Counted from the first letter of the stretch, positions 1-10,765 are shown. The stretch is 64,000 nucleotides of DNA from Mesostigma viride (GCA_009746045.1 RPFO01001985.1:24607-88606), one strand, 5' to 3'. The notes: a model not told the origin generated them from the sequence alone. Translations and numbers: made by a program.

Positions 1-1099
1 GCGGTGCCCCTCGCCGCGCGGTGGCCGCGGAGGCCGCGCGACGCCTCCCGCAGCGCTTGTTCCGCCAGGGACAGGGCCTTTGCCTGCACGAGTTCGATGG
101 AGGCAGGGCTGTCCTCTCTGAACCACCCCTCCACGTGCGCTACTCCCTCGTCGGCGGCCGCCAGCCATGGGACGGAGGCACACGCCGCCTCCAGCATGCC
201 GACTGCCATCGCGACAATCGATGGCGGTGGCGGCACGACGTGTCCCGTACCGTCGGCCTGCCCACCCTGCGCGGGCTGCCCCGCGCACACCTCCGCGGCT
301 TGAGCATGCACCGCCTCACCCGGTAAACGCTGTTCCGCCGGTTGACCTCTTCGCGCCAGTTCCACCTCTGCGGTCGCACACTTCTGGTCCCAGTAGGTGC
401 GTAGCCTATTCAGGCGCCCCAACTGCGCAGCACATGCGGGTGTCCACGGTTGACGAAACACGCGTCAGCGAGGGGGGGGGGGCACGAGCGATAGCAAGCA
501 TACCGTGGCAAGGTCGGTGAAGTCTAGCTTACTATTGTGCTCGTAACCCGGGTGCTGGGTGTTGGGGGGGCATTGCATGCACCCGTCCCCGTCCATCAAC
601 AGCGCCATCAACGGCGACTCACCGCTCGGGTGCCCTGCAGCCTCCTCTTCCGAGACCGGCCCCCGCCCTCCTCCCCGTCGACCATGTACATGCTGGTCCA
701 CGACGCCGGGTTCGCCTGTCTCCACTTGCCGAGCTCCTGTTGCATGTGTTCGATACACGCCAGCTTCTTCCAGGGGTCGCTGTGCACTGGGAAGAAGTAT
801 TTGGCCGCGTTGGAGAAGTCCAACGGTTTTTCGAACAGCGGTACCTGCGTTACCATCCCCGAGCATAGGCAGCGGCGAGACGAGATACAAGCGCGTCAGC
901 AACAGGCGCGTGGTTTCGCACCCGCTTCCCCAACGGTATGCCGCGCGGCCCCCAACTTCCCTCCCATCAACTCCCGCTACCGACAACAACGTCCCCGACT
1001 CGACACACTTGCCCTGTCTCTGAAGTAGTCCTCCGCGAACGTCGCAGCGGCGTGGCGCTTCCCCTCCCAACGCGCCCGCGCGTCGACGGCGTCCGACAT
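1..1099 (-). CDS. Spliced gene of unknown function, 5' part (three exons, runs off the window)
   Basis: I do not recognise this protein. Three exons join in phase 0: 1099-1013 (29 aa from an ATG), 844-623 (74 aa) and 422 to the window edge (about 140 aa, fully open). The first intron would be GC-AG (donor AGG/GCAAGT, acceptor GCAG); the second is GT-AG (donor GTGAGT, acceptor GCGCAG). Exon 2 is rich in aromatic and charged residues (starting VPLFEKPLDF) and ends in a basic stretch RSRKRR that could act in nuclear import. Exon 3 is Ala, Glu and Gln rich and looks helical. The coherent phases across two introns support a real gene. It lies outside the putative giant element, whose left terminus is about 440 bp upstream of the ATG. 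It could be an ordinary host gene or belong to another repeat family. Confidence 0.5.
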
Positions 1100-1535
1100 T
1101 TTGTACCTATTGAAGCAACAACGCAGTATCCGACCACACGTTTGTTGCCCGCGACGAATCACCTGCTACACGGTACCAGCATAGCGCCACAATTGCACAT
1201 AGTGCACAGACTGCTGGCCTCTGCTGCCTGCCCGTTTGTTGGAAGATTGTCTACGCGATTAAGTTCAGTAATCCGCCGAAGTCTCTCGATTATCCGATCA
1301 TGCGCGCTGGCAATCCATCGCCTCCAGCGGAACCGCCCACAAGCCACGACCTACTTTGCCACCCCCCCCCCCGCGCAATGTACTCGTAGCACAACACATG
1401 CGCTGCGTCTACCCTGCCCGCCGCCGGCCAGTTCTAATGCCTCTGCTGTCCTGTGCAAGTCGTTCCGAGCCAAGCAGGACGCGCTGCACGGTACGGCAGA
1501 ATCCACAATCGACCCCGCCGGGTGTACGGAATCTG
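1100..1535. other. Intergenic region between host gene start and left element terminus
   Basis: No convincing gene. This would contain the promoter of the minus-strand gene starting at 1099. It contains no Ty3 LTR or gag sequence that I can recognise, which argues against a simple excision model joining this flank to the Ty3 element that abuts 29363. Confidence 0.4.
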
Positions 1536-1770
1536 CACTATACTTTTCGTCCGAGGGTAGTAAAAATGATCCGAGGCGTAAATTACGAGGTCTTATCTTA
1601 CTACCTAGATACGAGGCGTGAGATCCAACGCCGTAATCATTACTACCTATCATCCTACGTAGTAATTTTACTAGCCGTAAGTAAGAGTAACGTTACGACT
1701 GCACATCTTTGGTAGTACATTACCGACAGAGTAAATTACCGCGACGGGTCTTGGTTGGTAATCTACCACC
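1536..1770 (+). repeat. CACTA-like terminus with degenerate subterminal repeats
   Basis: Starts CACTATAC and carries scattered copies of short motifs related to TAAATTAC and ACGAGG (for example near 1580-1600, 1640-1665 and 1725-1740). The same motifs form a regular 15-bp tandem array at the related terminus ending at 29363. Subterminal repeats bound by an element-encoded protein are typical of the En/Spm (CACTA) family; that function is inferred here. Confidence 0.6.
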
Positions 1771-2042
1771 TGTAGATTAGGTGCCAGTGATCCGATGCTG
1801 TAAGATACGTTTCAGTAAGTTACTTCGGGGATCTTTGCCTGTACACGGCCAGATGGATAATTATATTGTAATGGAGAAGTGGGAGAACGTGCGTGTCTAT
1901 TAGCAAATGCAGCGAAATATAAAAATGTAGTTATCAGCCTTTTTCGCCTATTCAGCAGTTGTCGTTGTCGGCCGTTGTCAGTAAGCGGCTATAGATTATG
2001 TGTGCTGGGGCCGGTGAAAAGACGCTAGCAAAGTTCGTCTGA

Positions 2043-3153
2043 ATGGCGTCCAATAGAGGGGATTTTATTCTTAGTGGATTGTTGGACGAGGAGAAGGCGA
2101 GGTTGCTGGCGGAGAATGCGAAAGAGCAGAGGGAAGCAGCGGAAGCCGTGCGTGGAAGATGAGGTAACGGGATGGAGTGTGGGCCCTGGCTTCTGGTTAT
2201 GAAATGATGGCGGTTGCAGGCCAGCCGTGCTCGCTGGTAATGGGTGCGTGGTGTTGAAATCCAAGTTCTGCGCGTATTCTGTTTTTTGGTCAATGATTGA
2301 AGGGATGTCGCCTTGTTTTATTTTTGTGCATCTGCGTCCCGTCGTGACTGCCTCGTCATGGACGCCCAGGGGTAGAAGTTCGAACGAGGGAATGATTTTT
2401 CAAACGCCTGGATATGTTATGATAGTACGAATAAATGGTAATGGGTAGAGGCGGCCAAAATTTTGTTGGAAGTGTGCCAACGCCGCACATACGACTTGAA
2501 CAACCCTAGGTATCTTAGGAAAAGGAAACACGGATACGTCGGAGTGGAGGAAGAGGAAGACGATGACGATGGTGAAGACGGAGAGGTTTACAATGGAGGC
2601 CTTGAGAATGGGGAGACATTGAAGCAGGAGAGCAGGGTAGCGGTGAGTGGCCCGTCATGAATTACATTGTGGTTGCAGTTGTTAGCGAGGCGTGTTGATT
2701 GCTTCTTGCCGCGGGTAATCGCTAGCGTGCATAACCTTCTTTTTTCAACAGGTGTTCTGGTGCATTGACTGCCGCAAAGCAATTAATGGGACTGATTATG
2801 TGCCTATGATGCCGTTTGGGAATCATACATTGCCAACATTTCGTGTTTAGAAGGCGCGCCTTCAGAAGCATATTCAGCACCGCACGAGCCAGGTGCTGAA
2901 GGCGTGCTTGGAGAGGAAGGGGTATAAAGTGCGCATGACCGCATCGAAGAAGAAGAAGCAGCAGGAATCGGGCAAGACCATGATAACCGAGCCAGGATTG
3001 GCTTTCGTGCATGCAGTACATGGTGCGGCGCAGGCAGTGAATGCTGCATCGATTGCAGCGGTGCAGCCTGTGGCCATGGCGGTGCAGGGCGCGGGTCCTG
3101 AAGTGTGGGCGTTGGCGAAGCAGATTCACGATGCTGTCATGGCCACGTTGTGA
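2043..3153 (+). CDS. Arm-encoded three-exon gene, left copy, with an in-frame TAG
   Basis: Unknown protein. Exons 2043-2147 (35 aa), 2451-2642 (64 aa) and 2752 onward join in phase 0 with donors GTGCGT and GTGAGT and acceptors TAGAG and TTCAACAG. The product starts MASNRGDFIL and has a Glu/Ala-rich helix, a basic patch (RYLRKRKHGY), an acidic run and a possible zinc-binding CIDC pair just after the third exon begins. Translation meets TAG at 2848-2850 after 131 aa, yet the frame stays open for another 100 codons to TGA at 3151, including the lysine run KKKKQQ and an Ala/Val-rich tail. The second copy in the right arm keeps the same TAG. Either the protein ends there, the gene was already broken before the arms duplicated, or the stop is read through. 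One possible role is a terminal-repeat-borne accessory protein, but that is speculative. Confidence 0.5.
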
Positions 3154-5154
3154 AGCCAAGGAATGGGTGTTGGTTCCAGTCAGGTGCCTCGCCCGGAGGA
3201 AGCTTTTCTGCTGTAAGCAGAGGTGCGGCATCAAGCATTTGCAATCGCCATGAGAGCAGTGGAGATGTCTGCGGCATTGGGAGATCTGCAGACAATTGCA
3301 GGAGGACATTGTGCGGTACGCTTGTAGGGTGTATGCTGTGTTGTTCCGCTCGCTAATGGACATGTGTCCCTGTAACCTCTTCCAGGCTACTATCTCCTAT
3401 ACACCTCTTCAGGCTTGAAAAGTAAATTGCTGTACGGTTCACAATTGGCATGGCTTGACATGCACGCGTCCTTGACTGTGGTGTGCATGGGTTTGGGGTT
3501 TAGCGGTTTACATCAGACTCAGCTGTGTATCTGCTTAATCAGCCGACGTGTCACATGGGGACAGCAACGGCGCTGGGATGCAGCCCGGTGTGAATGCGAG
3601 TAAATTACGCGCTGTCATGCATGACGGATGGGGCGTGGAAGCCACGACCCACGTTTTTGTGTGTGCACGGGGGGGCTAGGGTGCCAGTCCTTGTGTTGCT
3701 GCCATCCATATGGGCATGGATATGCGGGAAGCTTTCCCCGTACCCATACTTAATGATGCATGGACTGGTTGTGTCAGCCAAGGGTTTAGCTGTCGTGGGT
3801 TTGCTGACTGATCATGGCAGGCTGCTAGGCTGGTGCTAGAACAGCCATAGCGCGGTTACTGCTATGTCTTGCCCGTGCTAACTGATGCTGCTGCCATGCG
3901 TGGAGCGCGAATCGTCCCGTGAGGAGAAGGAGGAGGCGGGGCCGGTGCACCCACGGGCAGGGCCGGAGAAGAAGGAGGCGGAGCACCCAGTGTGGGAGAA
4001 GGAGAAGGCGGGGAAGCACTGAAGCTCCACCCCATGTCAGGCCTCTAGTATAGGTGCCAGTTAACTAAACCCATGCACGTGCAGGTTGTAGCTCAGAATG
4101 TATTAAAAATCATATGCCCCTTTGCAGGTATATATGTGTAACAGTGACATGTGTAACAGTGACTCCCAACGGATCTATGTTCCTAATTTATTAAATTCTT
4201 ACTGAATAATTGTTGTCTTTATGAACCCATGAAGAGCAAAGCCCGGTGGGGAGTACATGTAACGCATTACCACGAGAAGGGGTCCCCACACCGCACTTCT
4301 TCGCTCTCTAGCTGTTCCTATGCAGAACAAGAAGAGGTGGATGACCAATGTCCCGGCTGACACGCCAGCCCCTGTGGGCAAGCCCCCTCCCCCAAAGCGG
4401 AAGGGGCGCTTTGGGGAGAAGTGTAGTTAGGATTTTGTAGACTAGATAGGTTAGAGTTACCTTATTTCGATGTCGCGGCTTGACCCACCTCCACCCATTC
4501 AGCAAGGAATATGTGCTACATCATCTCCCAACGGAGGCATGTTATAATTTTATTTGATAGGTTAATGTAGTGTCTTGGGGCATGATGCAGATGAGATTTG
4601 TAACTTCCGTGTAATTATGTTTCTAAAGAGATTAGCATAGTACTATAAACATGCCCATGCGCATGACACGCAAGTACTTACGGACTTCCACCAGACCTGG
4701 CAATAAACAAGCATTTGATGGGATGGACCCAGCGATACATAATGGCGTGCATGCATAAAAAATATACACTATGCATGGCCCAATGGGCATGCATTAAAGT
4801 AATTACCAATGATAGCCGAGTACCTCCTATCTCATCCCATGTGGCGTCAGTCACAGACGACCTGAAAATAAAACAGTAGACATAACTGAAAGCTCTTGTC
4901 AAAAGATATTGGCACTGTCAATAGGTGGTAACAACAAGACCACGACAGGCCAAGGGAAAGGCCGACATGAGAGCACTGAAGCTAAACCGGCAGGCCGGGC
5001 CACAATTAACCCTCCAGCACCAAAGTGCCACTGCATCATGTAAGACAAGCCTGAGATATGGACCAAGTCTCCCCCCACAAGAAATGTCCCACAGGTAACA
5101 ACCACCAGCAACTCGATCACAGCTGACTGAAACGCATCCACAAAGACTGGTGTT
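3154..5154. other. Remainder of left arm, with a short repeated ORF
   Basis: Mostly non-coding arm sequence. At 4320-4430 there is a short ORF starting MQNKKRW and ending in a basic stretch (KRKGRFGEKCS). Related versions occur in the right arm (60497-60709, minus) and in the right flank (near 63513, truncated by a stop). This repeated 36-codon frame may be a shared promoter or UTR module rather than a protein. I see no other gene here. Confidence 0.35.
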
Positions 5155-6429
5155 CTAGATACGAGTAACCACTTTCACGCCCATGAGGGTCGGGACGGCA
5201 CTCCGACTGATAGTGTAGAGCCACCGGCCACACTCGCCCAGAAAGCGTCCTGCCTGCCCATACGTGTTCTGGGTAGACCGCCCAAATCGATTGCCGTCGC
5301 GCATGCACGTTGTCCGTGCCTCCTCAACCAGGTGCGACCCTCTTCCACGCAGCAGCCGCAACGTGCAGGGCTCCTGCAACCGCTCTTTAAGGACGTTGGT
5401 AGCCGCTGGGTGCGTCAACAAGACGGCGCCGGCGAGAACCACGGGATCAAGTGTGGGCATGGACTCCAGCAAAGTTGCCCACCCTGCACGATCCCAATAG
5501 TCCCTAGTATGCCCCGCGGACTCCCACCCCTCTCCCCAAGCCTGGCAGCTGGTGAAGACCACAATGCTGTACAGACCCCACATGATCGGCGACTGCCATA
5601 CGTGGTTCCACTCTGCCACGAGCTGCCTCTCCATTTCCTCTGGGGGCAGCAGGTCGTGGCCGCGCCTTTCGTCTTCATGTTGCCGCCACTGGGCAACGTA
5701 TTCCATGCTCCACTGACTGCCCAGGTCTGCGGGAATGTCGCGAAGCGAGAACAAGTTCCCCAGGCAGGTGGGAGGCTGCCGGCGCAGTCGCGACTTCACA
5801 TCCGACATGAGCTTGCGAAATGTGGTGCCGTATGCCTCCAGGGTGGATGCAGACAGCTCCAACGTGATGCTGTTATTCCTGATGGGATTAGCCCGGGTGG
5901 GATCGAATAAGGTGCCAGTGATGAGCATGCGCGTAGGTGCTGCGATGTCGTCAATAGGGCCGTACTCTGCCTCCAAATGCTCCGCCTCCCTCCAATGAAT
6001 ACCGGTCTTGATCTGCCACTTGTGCTGCTGCACTATCAAACGCACTTCTTTGCTCATTACGCTGACCCTCGCGCGTTCCAGGGGGCCGAGTAGGTCAACA
6101 ATGCACCCGAGGATTCCGGGCTCCATATCTTGGCCGAACCATGCCGGCTCATCAGGCCTGTGCTGGTCAGCAACCCTCATGCGGTGTAATCGTCCGGCAA
6201 TGCTCTTCTGCGATAAGGACAGATTCTCGGTTACCGTTGCCAAATCGCAATGGGTCCGCAAAAATTCTTCGACTACCGCCGGCAACGACTCCGTCGAATA
6301 CAGTGTCCCTCCCGACCGGAATGACTCCTCCGAGTCGGAGGGATAGGATCCCGTATCCGCCGAGCTCATGGGGGACCGCTCCCCTGTATCATTCGACATG
6401 TCCGCTAATGCAAAGGCTGCCGCCTGCAC
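5155..6429 (-). CDS. Hypothetical 424-aa protein next to left arm
   Basis: A single long exon starting at the ATG at 6429 (MQAAAFALADMSNDTG) and ending about 95 bp from the arm boundary. I recognise no domain with confidence. A Ser/Glu-rich disordered N-terminus (about residues 1-50) is followed by a helical segment containing LGPLERARVSVMSKEVRLIV, which resembles the hydrophobic helices of F-box-like modules, then a mixed alpha/beta C-terminal half rich in Trp and Arg. No signal peptide or membrane segment is apparent. It is divergent from the kinase gene, with the 86-bp minisatellite and hairpin repeats between them. This arrangement recurs at three other places in the window. A splice-completed longer product is possible. 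Confidence 0.55.
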   Translation of the reverse strand: MQAAAFALADMSNDTGERSPMSSADTGSYPSDSEESFRSGGTLYSTESLPAVVEEFLRTHCDLATVTENLSLSQKSIAGRLHRMRVADQHRPDEPAWFGQDMEPGILGCIVDLLGPLERARVSVMSKEVRLIVQQHKWQIKTGIHWREAEHLEAEYGPIDDIAAPTRMLITGTLFDPTRANPIRNNSITLELSASTLEAYGTTFRKLMSDVKSRLRRQPPTCLGNLFSLRDIPADLGSQWSMEYVAQWRQHEDERRGHDLLPPEEMERQLVAEWNHVWQSPIMWGLYSIVVFTSCQAWGEGWESAGHTRDYWDRAGWATLLESMPTLDPVVLAGAVLLTHPAATNVLKERLQEPCTLRLLRGRGSHLVEEARTTCMRDGNRFGRSTQNTYGQAGRFLGECGRWLYTISRSAVPTLMGVKVVTRI

Positions 6430-6715
6430 CTGAGATGTCTGCGGGAGTGTTCACGCCGCGATACAGTTAGTTAGTCACTATGCGAGGAAAAATGGACTCG
6501 TAAAAGTTATGTCGTCGTTCGACTTGAGAACCGGGTGGTGAGATTTGCGGGAAAAAGCCTGTTGTAGTAGTTGTTGTTGTATGTCCACGCCGCACATGGG
6601 CAGCAGAGATTTGTGTGGGAAGGAGGGTGCATGGTGATATTCTGCCACACCTAATGTGCAATGATGCACGCGGTTTAGTGCAATAGCGGGTCGACAGCGG
6701 GTCGCTGCATTCCTG

Positions 6716-7173
6716 CCGTGGGAAGGAGGGAGGTGGTACACAAATACCGTACAGGTGGTACACAACTGCAGCCAGCACAACAGCGAGTCGCTGCGTACCT
6801 GCCGTGGGAAGGAGCGGGGTGGTACACAAAAACCGTACAGGTGGTACACAACTGCAGCCAGCACAACAGCGAGTCGCTGCGTACCTGCCGTGGGAAGGAG
6901 CGGGGTGGTACACAAAAACCGTACAGGTGGTACACAACTGCAGCCAGGACAACAGCGAGTCGCTGCGTACCTGCCGTGGGAAGGAGGGGGGTGGTACACA
7001 AATACCGTACAGGTGGTACACAACTGCAGCCAGGACAACAGCGAGTCGCTGCGTACCTGCCGTGGGAAGGAGGGGGGTGGTACACAAATACCGTACAGGT
7101 GGTACACAACTGCAGCCAGGACAACAGCGAGTCGCTGCGTACCTGCCGTGGGAAGGAGGGGGGTGCTACACAA
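6716..7173 (+). repeat. 86-bp minisatellite array 1 (about five units)
   Basis: Units start GGTGGTACACAAATACCG and recur with a spacing of exactly 86 bp (6732, 6818, 6904 and on). Each unit holds two copies of GGTGGTACACAA. The open frames seen across it on both strands are a by-product of the repeat. It lies between the divergent genes starting at 6429 (minus) and 8043 (plus). Related arrays are at 17506, 26405 and 57228. Confidence 0.95.
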
Positions 7174-7205
7174 ATATCCGACCTATATATTAGCGATAGC
7201 CGCCG

Positions 7206-7945
7206 CCTATTAAACAGGTCCTATTCATCACGCGCGTGAACGCCCCGTCATCGCCCCGTCATCGCCCGGCCGAGGGCCTTAACCCGTTAACTGTTTATTC
7301 GGAGTAATAGTCAACGACCTATACTACCAATAGCTGCCGCATATCAAACATCGGTTTTTCATCGGGCCCGTCGAGGGCGATGACGGTGACGGTCGTCACC
7401 GTCATCGCCCTCGACGGGCCAACATCTAAACTCTTCTGTTAATCAACAAACTATATTACCAATAGCCGCTGCCTATCAAACAGGTCCTATTCATCACGCG
7501 CGTGAACGCCCCGTCATCGCCCCGTCATCGCCCGGCCGAGGGCCTTAACCCGTTAACTGTTTATTCGGAGTAATAGTCAACGACCTATACTACCAATAGC
7601 TGCCGCATATCAAACATCGGTTTTTCATCGGGCCCGTCGAGGGCGATGACGGTGACGGTCGTCACCGTCATCGCCCTCGACGGGCCAACATCTAAACTCT
7701 TCTGTTAATCAACAAACTATATTACCAATAGCCGCTGCCTATCAAACAGGTTCTATTCATCACGCGCGTGAACGCCCCGTCATCGCCCCGTCATCGCCCT
7801 GGCGAGGGCCAACCTCTTAACTCTTTATTCGGAGTAATAAAAAACGGCCTATATTGTCAATAGCTGCCGCCTATCAACCAGGTCCGTTTCATCACGCCCG
7901 TCGAGGGCGATGACGGTGACGGCCGTCACCGTCATCGCCCTGCCG
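7206..7945. repeat. 266-bp tandem unit with a 26-bp-arm hairpin (about 2.7 copies)
   Basis: Unit starts are 266 bp apart (ACAGG near 7214, 7480 and 7746). Each complete unit includes an inverted repeat with 26-bp perfect arms around a 4-base loop (arm begins GGCCCGTCGAGGGCGATGAC). The first hairpin lies at about 7349-7405 and the next about 266 bp on; a shorter variant occurs near 7897-7945. Related units recur at 57655-58320, where loops differ but arms stay complementary. Located directly upstream of the kinase ATG. Confidence 0.9.
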
Positions 7946-8042
7946 GCATTGCCATACAAGAAGAAGCTCTCGATCCTAGGTATAGACTACCTCGTGTATC
8001 ATCGTAATTCACGGACATCGACATCATTCATACCTACCGACG

Positions 8043-9224
8043 ATGGCCAGCTGCAAAAGAAAAATGTCGACCAACAGACAGGACCTGTCGCCGGGAACCC
8101 TGTCGGCATTAAGGGCGAGACAGGCTTTTAATTCACGGACTTACAGACTGCGCACATGCACCGCTTTGCATAGGGTGTCGCGTGTGTTCAACGGCGCGGA
8201 CTCGCACGCTTGCAGGGACGTTGAGCTGCAAACCAATGCACCGTCGGATTGGAGCATTGCATTGCAGCGGCTCACGAATTATGATCAAAAGGTTTCTCAC
8301 AGCGCTAGCAAGTTGACGCATTTCATCGCAGTGAAATTGTCAGGTGACCGTATAGGAAAAGGTGCTCATGGCACGTTATACGCTATCCCTGCTAGCTCGA
8401 GTGCACCAGGTGGCGAGGCTACGCTAGTGGTAAAGCTGGCAAGCCTTCGACGAGACACGCTGCTGGTAAACTACCAGGAGGCTGTTATAACCGCCGTTGT
8501 GGCAGTGGCCAAGGAGGCCGGTTTCATGTCTATAGCTGGCCCGCAGGTCTGCCCTGCAGTAGAAGGGCTCTGGTCCACGTGCGGTGAAGTAGGTGGTATT
8601 GTCATGGAGAGAATGAGTGGTGACTTGCATGCTGCCCGTGATGCCCCGGAAAATCAGCGTTTTTTCGAAGTTTGCTCACCCAGCGTCCTTGCAGACTGTG
8701 CAAAGGCATTGGCTGGCTTGCACGGCGTTAACATTATACACAATGACGTCAAGCTCGATAATTTTCTCTACACCATGGCGCCAGGAAGTTCACATCCGAT
8801 AATCCGTATTGCAGATCTCGGCCTGGCGACAAGAGGGGGGGAACGGATTTTCACGCATCAGGCTGGTAAGGATCGTCAGCCTCGGTGGCATCCCGCAACA
8901 GTGGACCAGCCCGGCATGCCAGGAGGGGTGGTGACAGCGCAGCGAGACCATGATGTGTACTCCTTCCTTGTGATGGTGGTATCCTTGTTCCGGCATAAGG
9001 GCCGCGCTCTCTTCGTGAATTCTGTGGATTCAGGGCTATTTAACTTGTGTCACAATGTCTATTACCACACCAAAAGGTTGGGCCCCCTTGCTTTCAAGCT
9101 ACCCACGATGTCTGAAGTGGAGGAGTTGTTTCGCAATGCTCGGCCTTTTGTTTCCAGGCCTTGCCCAGAGAACGCTCCAGGGACACCACGGAACACGGTG
9201 CCCCTCCCGCGTGTCAGGGGTTAG
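8043..9224 (+). CDS. Eukaryotic-type protein kinase
   Basis: A 393-aa Ser/Thr-type kinase that would transfer phosphate from ATP to protein. Visible motifs are a Gly-rich loop GKGAHG (105-110), the ATP-anchoring Lys in VVK (131), the catalytic loop HNDVKLDN (233-240, with Asp235, Lys237 and Asn240), DLG replacing DFG (258-260), and the subdomain IX Asp in DHDVYSF (304). The canonical APE motif is unclear (RWHPATVDQPG). The first 95 residues precede the domain. The catalytic residues are intact, so activity is plausible. The substrate is unknown. The chosen ATG is conserved with the truncated copy at 58416. It sits downstream of the minisatellite and hairpin block, divergent from the 424-aa gene, and is best read as element cargo. 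Confidence 0.85.
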   Translation: MASCKRKMSTNRQDLSPGTLSALRARQAFNSRTYRLRTCTALHRVSRVFNGADSHACRDVELQTNAPSDWSIALQRLTNYDQKVSHSASKLTHFIAVKLSGDRIGKGAHGTLYAIPASSSAPGGEATLVVKLASLRRDTLLVNYQEAVITAVVAVAKEAGFMSIAGPQVCPAVEGLWSTCGEVGGIVMERMSGDLHAARDAPENQRFFEVCSPSVLADCAKALAGLHGVNIIHNDVKLDNFLYTMAPGSSHPIIRIADLGLATRGGERIFTHQAGKDRQPRWHPATVDQPGMPGGVVTAQRDHDVYSFLVMVVSLFRHKGRALFVNSVDSGLFNLCHNVYYHTKRLGPLAFKLPTMSEVEELFRNARPFVSRPCPENAPGTPRNTVPLPRVRG

Positions 9225-9449
9225 GACATGTAGGATACCGTGACAGCAGCTTTGTCGACTTGGATCCATGATGTAACATCGTGGTTGCCTTGGTTTACTT
9301 ATCGGTGATTACTGATGCCTGTTGTACACACGGTGCACATGTCTTATTAATTAACTTATTAAGTACTAAATTATTATATCGTCTTTTGATTGAGTTAGCC
9401 AGCTTTTGCCCATGCACACACATGTGCACATTAATTAAGTATATAATTA
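9225..9449. other. Intergenic, no gene seen
   Basis: 3' flank of the kinase gene; AT-rich, with runs of TTAATTAA-like sequence. No coding or RNA feature recognised. Confidence 0.4.
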
Positions 9450-9745
9450 AACTCGTGCTTCCACTGGGGAGTCACGGAGCATTAACCCGGATGGATGGAT
9501 GGATGGATGGAGGGAGGGAGGGAGGGAGGGTTTAGGCTGGATGGAGGGAGGGAGGGAGGGAGGGAGGGAGGGAGGGAGCTAGGGTTTAGGGTGGATGGAT
9601 GGAGGGAGGGAGGGATGGAGGGAGGGAGGGAGGGAGGGAGGGAGGGAGGGAGGGAGGGAGGGAGGGAGGGAGGGAGGGAGGGAGGGAGGGAGGGAGGGAG
9701 GGAGGGAGGGAGGGGTGCACGCAATCCTACCGGTCAAAGCGATCT
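9450..9745 (+). repeat. ATGG/AGGG tetranucleotide array with conserved flanks
   Basis: Preceded by AACTCGTGCTTCCACTGGGG and followed by CGCAATCCTACCGGTCAAAG, the same flanks as the array at 10241-10738. The core (9490-9716) mixes GATG and GAGG units. Confidence 0.9.
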
Positions 9746-10198
9746 ACAAAACAGTTCTATGTTCTCTTTGTGATGGTCGCGACCCTAGGGGTGTTGGTTG
9801 GCATGCCGCCCTCGTGTGAAAACACGTTCCTTCCCCACTGCATGGGGCTTGTTGGCCTCTATGACCTGCACAGTCACGTGTCTATTAATTAATAAATAAT
9901 TTCATGACCATGGGCCCACTTGGCCATGTCCATCATCTTTTTCCAAATCACTTAAAGAGGACTAGCACCCCCATGCATGTCCTCTGCACATGCGGAGACG
10001 CCAATTCATCAGTTTAAATTTTGTATTCAACTCGTGACACGCCAATTAATTAATAAGCTAGTTAATGAATTACGAACTGTTGTGCACATTAATTAATTAA
10101 TTAATTAATAGACACGTGCTCCGTTACTCCGCGACGCGAGCACGCGTTTAATTAATTAATCAATTTGCTGCTGGAATACATTAATGAATTATATAATT
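9746..10198. other. AT-rich spacer with TTAATTAA runs
   Basis: Contains several TTAATTAATTAA-type runs and a short inverted partner of the CTCGTGCTCGCGTCGCGGAG sequence at about 10108-10145 and 10200-10225. No gene seen. Confidence 0.4.
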
Positions 10199-10285
10199 AA
10201 ACTCGTGCTCGCGTCGCGGAGTCACGGAGCATTAACCCCGATGGATGGATGGATGGATGGATGGATGGATGGATGGCTGGCTGGA

Positions 10286-10316
<31 letters not shown>

Positions 10317-10765
10317 ATGGATGGATGGATGGATGGATGGATGGATGGATGGATGGATGGATGGATGGATGGATGGATGGATGGATGGATGGATGGCTGG
10401 CTGGCTGGCTGGCTGGCTGGATGGATGGATGGATGGATGGAGGGAGGGAGGGAGGGGGAGGGATGGATGGATGGATGGATGGATGGATGGATGGATGGAT
10501 GGATGGATGGATGGATGGATGGATGGATGGATGGATGGATGGATGGATGGATGGATGGATGGATGGATGGATGGATGGAGGGAGGGAGGGAGGGAGGGAG
10601 GGATGGATGGATGGATGGATGGATGGATGGATGGATGGATGGATGGATGGATGGATGGATGGATGGATGGATGGATGGATGGAGGGAGGGAGGGAGGGAG
10701 GGAGGGAGGGAGGGATGGATGGATGGATGGATGGATGGGGACACGCAATCCTACCGGTCAAAGCT
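10199..10765 (+). repeat. ATGG/CTGG/AGGG array with conserved flanks
   Basis: About 500 bp of tetranucleotide repeats between AAACTCGTGCTC and the CGCAATCCTACCGGTCAAAG flank. Interrupted by CTGG and GAGG blocks. Confidence 0.95.

Larger units (their letters stand above)
1536..5060 (+). repeat. Left arm of long inverted repeat
   Basis: Reverse complement of 60263-63425. Strongly matched segments include the terminus, the three-exon arm gene (2043-3153), the region around 4200-4440, 4676-4800 and 4960-5060. The left arm carries extra sequence at about 4445-4676 and 4800-4960 that the right arm lacks. The right arm has an extra tandem duplication of about 45 bp near 61640-61740. Near-identity over coding exons suggests recent duplication or gene conversion. 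Confidence 0.85.

Noticed and set aside
2043-3153. TAG reassigned to glutamine as the genetic code of the organism
   Set aside because: Other genes here (kinase, peptidase, gag) end naturally at TAG at plausible lengths; one conserved internal TAG is not enough.
6718-7239. Arg/Tyr/Thr-rich repeat proteins across the 86-bp arrays
   Set aside because: Open in several frames on both strands and in all four arrays; an artefact of tandem DNA with few stops.
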